NCBI RefSeq assembly: GCF_000617845.2
Contig: NZ_DF820426.1
Span: forward strand, 558,001-622,000
DNA length: 64,000 nt
Reading direction: 5' to 3'
Origin: Bradyrhizobium sp. DOA9
GTDB taxonomy: Bacteria; Pseudomonadota; Alphaproteobacteria; Rhizobiales; Xanthobacteraceae
The translations under genes and the position numbers were made by a program. This document shows positions 60,795-64,000 of this stretch, one piece after another (position 1 is the stretch's first letter; every line of letters starts with the position of its first letter). The notes beneath the pieces are model-generated. The model was not told the DNA's origin and searched no databases. It saw only the letters and a program-made list of their open reading frames with translations.

Positions 60795-61769
60795 TCACTC
60801 GATCCTCGCCAGGCCGGCGCGGTCGATCACGCTATTCCATCGCGTGATCTCGCCTGCCACGAAATCGCGCATTTCAGTCGGCGATGTCGCCTTGGCGCGC
60901 ACCCCGAGATCATCAAGCTTCTGCTGGAAGGCGACGTCGTTGACCATTGCGCGCAACGTTTCGTTTAGCCGCGTGATAACTGGGGCGGGTGTGCCAGCGG
61001 GCGCGGCGATGCCGATCCAGGAGATCACTTCGAAGCCGGGAATGCGGCTGCCGATCGGCGGAATCTTGGGCAGGCCCGGCCAGGGCTCGGCGCTGGTGAC
61101 GCCGAGGCCATGCAGCGTGCCCGCAGTGATACCCTGGCGCGTTACGGTGATGGTGTCGATGATCAGGTCGATGTTGCCGCCGAGCAGATCGGTCAGCGGC
61201 TGCATACCGCCGCGATACGGCACATGGGTCAGCTTGACCTCGGCGGTCAACGATAGAAGCTCGCCGACCAGATGCTGGGTCGATCCGAAACCGACCGAGC
61301 TGAAAGTCAGCTTGCCGGGCGCGGTCTTCGCTGCGGCGATGAGGCCAGACAGATCGGTGATGGAGCTGTCGGCGCGCGTCGCAACCACGAAGGGGAAGGA
61401 GCCGATGAGCGAGACGAAGCTGAAGGCCTGCACCGGGTCGAACCTGAGGCTCTTGTAGAGCGCGCCCGAGACGGCATGACCGCCGGTCAAAAGGATGAGG
61501 GTATGTCCGTCGGGCGTGGCCTTCGACACCAGCTCAGACGCGAGATTTCCGCCGGCGCCGGGCTTCGCATCCACGATCACCGTCGCGCCAAGCCTTTCCG
61601 CGAGCCCCGCAGCGACGAGGCGCGAGATGGTATCCGCATTTCCACCGGCACCGAACCCGTGCATCAGCGTGATAGACTTCTGTGGCCGTTGGTCGGCCGC
61701 CGTGACCGCTGAGGCGATCATGACGGTCAGCAGCCACGCACTGGTGGCGGCCGCAAGCTTGCGAAGCAT
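60795..61769 (-). CDS. Bug-type periplasmic solute-binding protein (TctC family)
   Basis: This 324-residue TctC/Bug protein has a signal peptide (to about 25, SAVTAADQ). Recognisable family runs include VDAKPGAGGNLASELVSKA, GFGSTQHLVGELL, THVPYRGGMQPLTDLLGGNID and FEVISWIGIAAPAGTPAPV. Bug proteins bind carboxylates for tripartite tricarboxylate transporters, but no TctA/TctB genes are in the window, so it is an orphan receptor here or shares a distant transporter. It lies between an SDR gene and the MoaF-like gene on the same strand. Confidence 0.88.
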   Translation of the reverse strand: MLRKLAAATSAWLLTVMIASAVTAADQRPQKSITLMHGFGAGGNADTISRLVAAGLAERLGATVIVDAKPGAGGNLASELVSKATPDGHTLILLTGGHAVSGALYKSLRFDPVQAFSFVSLIGSFPFVVATRADSSITDLSGLIAAAKTAPGKLTFSSVGFGSTQHLVGELLSLTAEVKLTHVPYRGGMQPLTDLLGGNIDLIIDTITVTRQGITAGTLHGLGVTSAEPWPGLPKIPPIGSRIPGFEVISWIGIAAPAGTPAPVITRLNETLRAMVNDVAFQQKLDDLGVRAKATSPTEMRDFVAGEITRWNSVIDRAGLARIE

Positions 61770-61806
61770 GTAACCTGATCCTTCAATTCAAGGCTGACGG
61801 CCCAAT

Positions 61807-62559
61807 CTAGAGATGGCGCCCGCCGTCGACCACGATGACGGTTCCGGTGCTGACCCGCAGGTGCGTAGCGCATGCAACGATCGCGGCAGCGACGTCGTCC
61901 GCCTCGACCACGCGCTTGAGCGGCGTCGATTTCGCGCTCGCCTCCAGCGCCGCCCGATCGCGCCCGGGCACGAAGTCGGTGGCGACTGCGCCAGGCGATA
62001 CGCTGATCACGCGAATCTCGGGTCCCAGCGCGCGGCCCAGCGACATGCTGATGTTGTCGAGCGCCGCCTTGGAGGCGCAATAGGCGACGTTGCTGCCCGA
62101 GGCGGTGAATCCGGAAATCGAGGACACGTTGACGATCACGGCGTCCCCCGACGCCCGCAATTGTGGCCGCAGCGCGCGGATGGCGGAGTAGGGGCCACGC
62201 ACATTGGCTATCAGGATCTGCTCGAACAAATCGTCGGTCAGAGTATCGAGGTCGTGATGCGGGATCGCGCGGGTGAACCCGGCGGAATTGACGAGGATGT
62301 GGAGCTTGCCGCCACGCCCGTCGATATGTGCGGCAAGGGCCTTGAAGCTGGCGGGATCCTCCAGCGCTAGGTGCGCCACCTCGTGCCGGCCGGCGGGCAG
62401 GCTGCGCAGCAACTCCCGCGCGCGATGTTCGCTGCTGTGGTAGCCGATGATCACGTCGGCTCCGGCGGCCGCAAGCCGTTTCACCGCGGCGGCGCCGATG
62501 CCGTTGCTGCCGCCGGTCACGACAGCGAGACGCCCGGCCAGTTGATCGATATCGCTCAT
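61807..62559 (-). CDS. Short-chain dehydrogenase/reductase
   Basis: This is a 250-residue classical SDR with TGGSNGIG (15-22), NSAG (91-94), VSSISG with a serine near 146, and Tyr160/Lys164 in YCASK. The C-terminus TGTVIVVDGGRHL is family-typical. The start at 62559 has AGGACTTTT upstream, a weak site. It heads a three-gene minus set (SDR, Bug protein, MoaF-like) downstream of a LuxR gene. The substrate is unknown. Confidence 0.85.
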   Translation of the reverse strand: MSDIDQLAGRLAVVTGGSNGIGAAAVKRLAAAGADVIIGYHSSEHRARELLRSLPAGRHEVAHLALEDPASFKALAAHIDGRGGKLHILVNSAGFTRAIPHHDLDTLTDDLFEQILIANVRGPYSAIRALRPQLRASGDAVIVNVSSISGFTASGSNVAYCASKAALDNISMSLGRALGPEIRVISVSPGAVATDFVPGRDRAALEASAKSTPLKRVVEADDVAAAIVACATHLRVSTGTVIVVDGGRHL

Positions 62560-62571
62560 TGAAAAGTCCTC

Positions 62572-62584
62572 GTTCGGACCGAAC
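62572..62584. promoter_or_regulatory. Perfect palindrome upstream of SDR
   Basis: GTTCGG-A-CCGAAC is a 13-base perfect dyad lying 13 bases before the SDR start, in the 113-base gap after the LuxR gene. It could be an operator for that regulator or part of a short terminator stem. Confidence 0.4.
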
Positions 62585-62672
62585 CTTGAGCCGGCCGGAT
62601 CGGGAAGTCTGTCACCTGATCGAGGGACAGCGGCAGCGTCTCGGCCGGGCTATGGCTTGGCGATGCGTCTCG

Positions 62673-63455
62673 TCAGTTCAACACGAGGCGCATCAATTCG
62701 TTCTGCGAGGAGATACCGAGACGGGCATAGGCCCGCTTCTTGTAGGTGAGAACCGTGTTAAGCCGGACACCCAGCTCGAGGGAAATCCCCTCGGAGGTGA
62801 GGCCGAGAATAATGGCCGCGCAGACCTCCGTCTCGCGCTGCGTCAGTACCGGTGCTACGCCGGCAAGGCGATCCCGATAATAGCCGAAAGAGTGCCGCCG
62901 GTCGGCCAGCCCGTAGTCGGCGTGGCGGCGCGTCAGTGCCAGCAGGAGATGGCCACGCTCGGCGATGCGCTGGATGTCCTCGTTGGTGAAGCCTTCGCCT
63001 TCACTCCGATAGATATTGATGCGCAGGGCACGGTTGCCTTTGGTTTCGATCAAGCTGACGCGGTGATCGAGGCTTACGGAGGTGTAGCAGGAGCGCCGGT
63101 AGTCGGAATGGGCGATCTCCGACGCCTGCGTGTGCAGGATCCAGCTCTGGCGGCCCTCGCGATTGATCTGCGGCAGCACGCGATTGGCGAGGTCATGCCG
63201 CCAGTAGTCGCGGCAATACTGATCGGCGACCCCGCGGGCGATCGGCGCCATGCCCGTGTTCTCGGCGAGAACCACCCGAGGCCTTTGATGGGGCTCGAAA
63301 GCGAATGCGGTGAGGTGGCTGGCCTTTGCCCAGTCGAACGTCGTGCGGAACAACTTCGCGGGGAAAGTCGGCGTACCGAGATGCTCGATCAGATCGGTAA
63401 GGCCAAACGTGTCCGCCGCCGGCGATGGCAGTCCGATGAGGCGTTGGGCCCACAT
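62673..63455 (-). CDS. LuxR-family transcriptional regulator
   Basis: This 260-residue regulator has a C-terminal LuxR HTH (about 203-258: LTQRETEVCAAIILGLTSEG, then SLELGVRLNTVLTYKKRAYA). The N-terminal 195 residues show no response-regulator aspartate pattern and no clear autoinducer-binding motif; they contain WILHTQASEIAHSDYRRSCY. The ATG at 63455 has AGGAGAG upstream. It is divergent from a GntR gene and lies in front of the SDR/Bug/MoaF-like set, which it may control. The ligand is unknown. Confidence 0.83.
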   Translation of the reverse strand: MWAQRLIGLPSPAADTFGLTDLIEHLGTPTFPAKLFRTTFDWAKASHLTAFAFEPHQRPRVVLAENTGMAPIARGVADQYCRDYWRHDLANRVLPQINREGRQSWILHTQASEIAHSDYRRSCYTSVSLDHRVSLIETKGNRALRINIYRSEGEGFTNEDIQRIAERGHLLLALTRRHADYGLADRRHSFGYYRDRLAGVAPVLTQRETEVCAAIILGLTSEGISLELGVRLNTVLTYKKRAYARLGISSQNELMRLVLN

Positions 63456-63518
63456 GTCCGCTCTCCTGTTCCCCTCGTCTTCGCCTTGGCGCTTGGCTTT
63501 TCTATAGACGAGGCAAGG

Positions 63519-63542
63519 TTTGTATGCAAATTTGCGTGCAAA
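63519..63542. promoter_or_regulatory. Two adjacent 12-bp dyads before GntR gene
   Basis: TTTGTATGCAAA (63519-63530) is followed directly by TTTGCGTGCAAA (63531-63542); the two are identical at 10 of 12 positions and each is a dyad with TTTG/CAAA arms. They lie 11 bases before the GntR start in the 98-base divergent region. Such TTTG-CAAA dyads fit the site type used by FCD-class GntR regulators, so autoregulation is likely. Confidence 0.6.
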
Positions 63543-63553
63543 GTTGGCCTGCC

Positions 63554-64000
63554 ATGCCCCACGACGATCCGCTGCCATCCCGCCTATCGAGCGACGTCTA
63601 CAATGTGTTGCGCCGGCAGATCGTGACCGGGGAGCTGCGCCCGAACCAGCCGTTGATCGAGCTCGACCTTGCCGAACGACTCCAGGTCAGCCGCACCCCG
63701 GTGCGGGAGTGCCTTCAGCGACTGGCCCATGCGGGTCTCGTCGTGCCGCGCAAGCGCGGCTGGGCGGTGCGTGAATTCACGCCTGACGAGATCAGGCAGA
63801 ACGCCGAGCTGCGCATGGCGCTCGAGGGCTACGCGGCAAGTCTCGCCGCGATCCGCGGCTCGCCGTCGGACATCGCCGCCATCGTGGCGATCCACGAACG
63901 GCGGCTGACGCTGCGCAGCTCGGACGAGGAGAAGCGGGTGAAGACCAACCGCGATTTCCACGACGCGATCATGCGGGCCTCCGGCAACGGCCGGCTCACC
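63554..64000 (+). CDS. GntR-family (FCD) regulator, 3' end outside window
   Basis: Only the first 149 codons are present and no stop is reached. The winged helix-turn-helix (about 10-75) reads VLRRQIVTGELRPNQPLIEL, DLAERLQVSRTPVRECLQRL and AGLVVPRKRGWAV. The start of an FCD domain follows (ELRMALEGYAASLAA, then FHDAIMRASGNG). The ATG at 63554 is taken because it begins just after the twin dyads. It diverges from the LuxR gene; its target genes probably lie to the right. Confidence 0.85.
   Translation, partial: MPHDDPLPSRLSSDVYNVLRRQIVTGELRPNQPLIELDLAERLQVSRTPVRECLQRLAHAGLVVPRKRGWAVREFTPDEIRQNAELRMALEGYAASLAAIRGSPSDIAAIVAIHERRLTLRSSDEEKRVKTNRDFHDAIMRASGNGRLT

Noticed and set aside
1..64000. 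CRISPR array, tRNA or rRNA gene
   Set aside because: No regularly spaced repeats, cloverleaf-like segment or rRNA-like sequence was seen on either strand.

Overview
The window looks like an accessory, catabolism-rich stretch of an alphaproteobacterial chromosome or large plasmid, probably from the Bradyrhizobium group of Hyphomicrobiales. This is inferred from high GC, tightly packed four-base ATGA overlaps, the many ABC, TRAP and Bug-type (tripartite tricarboxylate) uptake systems, and an IS630 element. I see no rRNA, tRNA, CRISPR array or replication origin.

Layout. (1) 0-6.9 kb: a plus-strand operon with pxpB, pxpC, a biotin-carrier-like protein that lacks its biotin lysine, pxpA, a short-chain dehydrogenase (SDR) and a complete polar amino-acid ABC transporter. 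This suggests uptake and opening of 5-oxoproline or a related lactam. (2) 7.0-19.0 kb: a LysR gene diverging from SDR, split transketolase, TRAP binding protein and fused TRAP permease. These converge on a minus-strand operon of sugar ABC transporter plus SMP-30 lactonase, so this is a sugar or polyol locus with two unrelated importers. (3) 19.0-20.2 kb: no recognisable gene. (4) 20.2-30.1 kb: a MarR gene diverging from a two-component flavin monooxygenase (HpaC/HpaB type), cupin, LivKHMGF importer, DUF2848 protein and amidase. (5) 30.2-48.5 kb: two copies of a module pairing an HMG-CoA-lyase-like enzyme with a CaiB/BaiF CoA transferase. The first copy sits with MmgE/PrpD, an amidohydrolase, an Fbp-like ABC importer and a GntR regulator. 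The second sits with an MFS transporter and a YitT-like protein. An IS630 element, a chemotaxis receptor and a possible IclR remnant lie between them. (6) 48.5-60 kb: a minus-strand homoprotocatechuate meta-cleavage operon (fumarylacetoacetase-like, HpaD, HpaE, second aldehyde dehydrogenase, ThDP enzyme, MFS permease, NmrA-like protein), its divergent LysR gene, and an exported protein with three RidA domains. (7) 60-64 kb: a MoaF-like exported protein, Bug-type binding protein, SDR, LuxR regulator and the start of a GntR gene running off the window.

How the parts may work together. Region 4 could hydroxylate a phenol to a catechol and region 6 could cleave homoprotocatechuate. The ThDP enzyme plus aldehyde dehydrogenase could supply an arylacetate from an aryl-2-oxoacid. 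The hpaF, hpaH and hpaI steps are absent from the window. Region 5 has the order expected for activating an organic acid as a CoA thioester and then cleaving it in a retro-Claisen step.

The strongest unusual signals are a 29-bp motif shared by the LysR/NmrA intergenic region and the RidA promoter; the secreted triple-RidA protein, whose three cysteine pairs are each exactly 40 residues apart; the biotin carrier without a biotin lysine; the duplicated lyase/CoA-transferase modules with Glu in place of the family's metal-binding Asp; and two adjacent 12-bp dyads in front of the last GntR gene.
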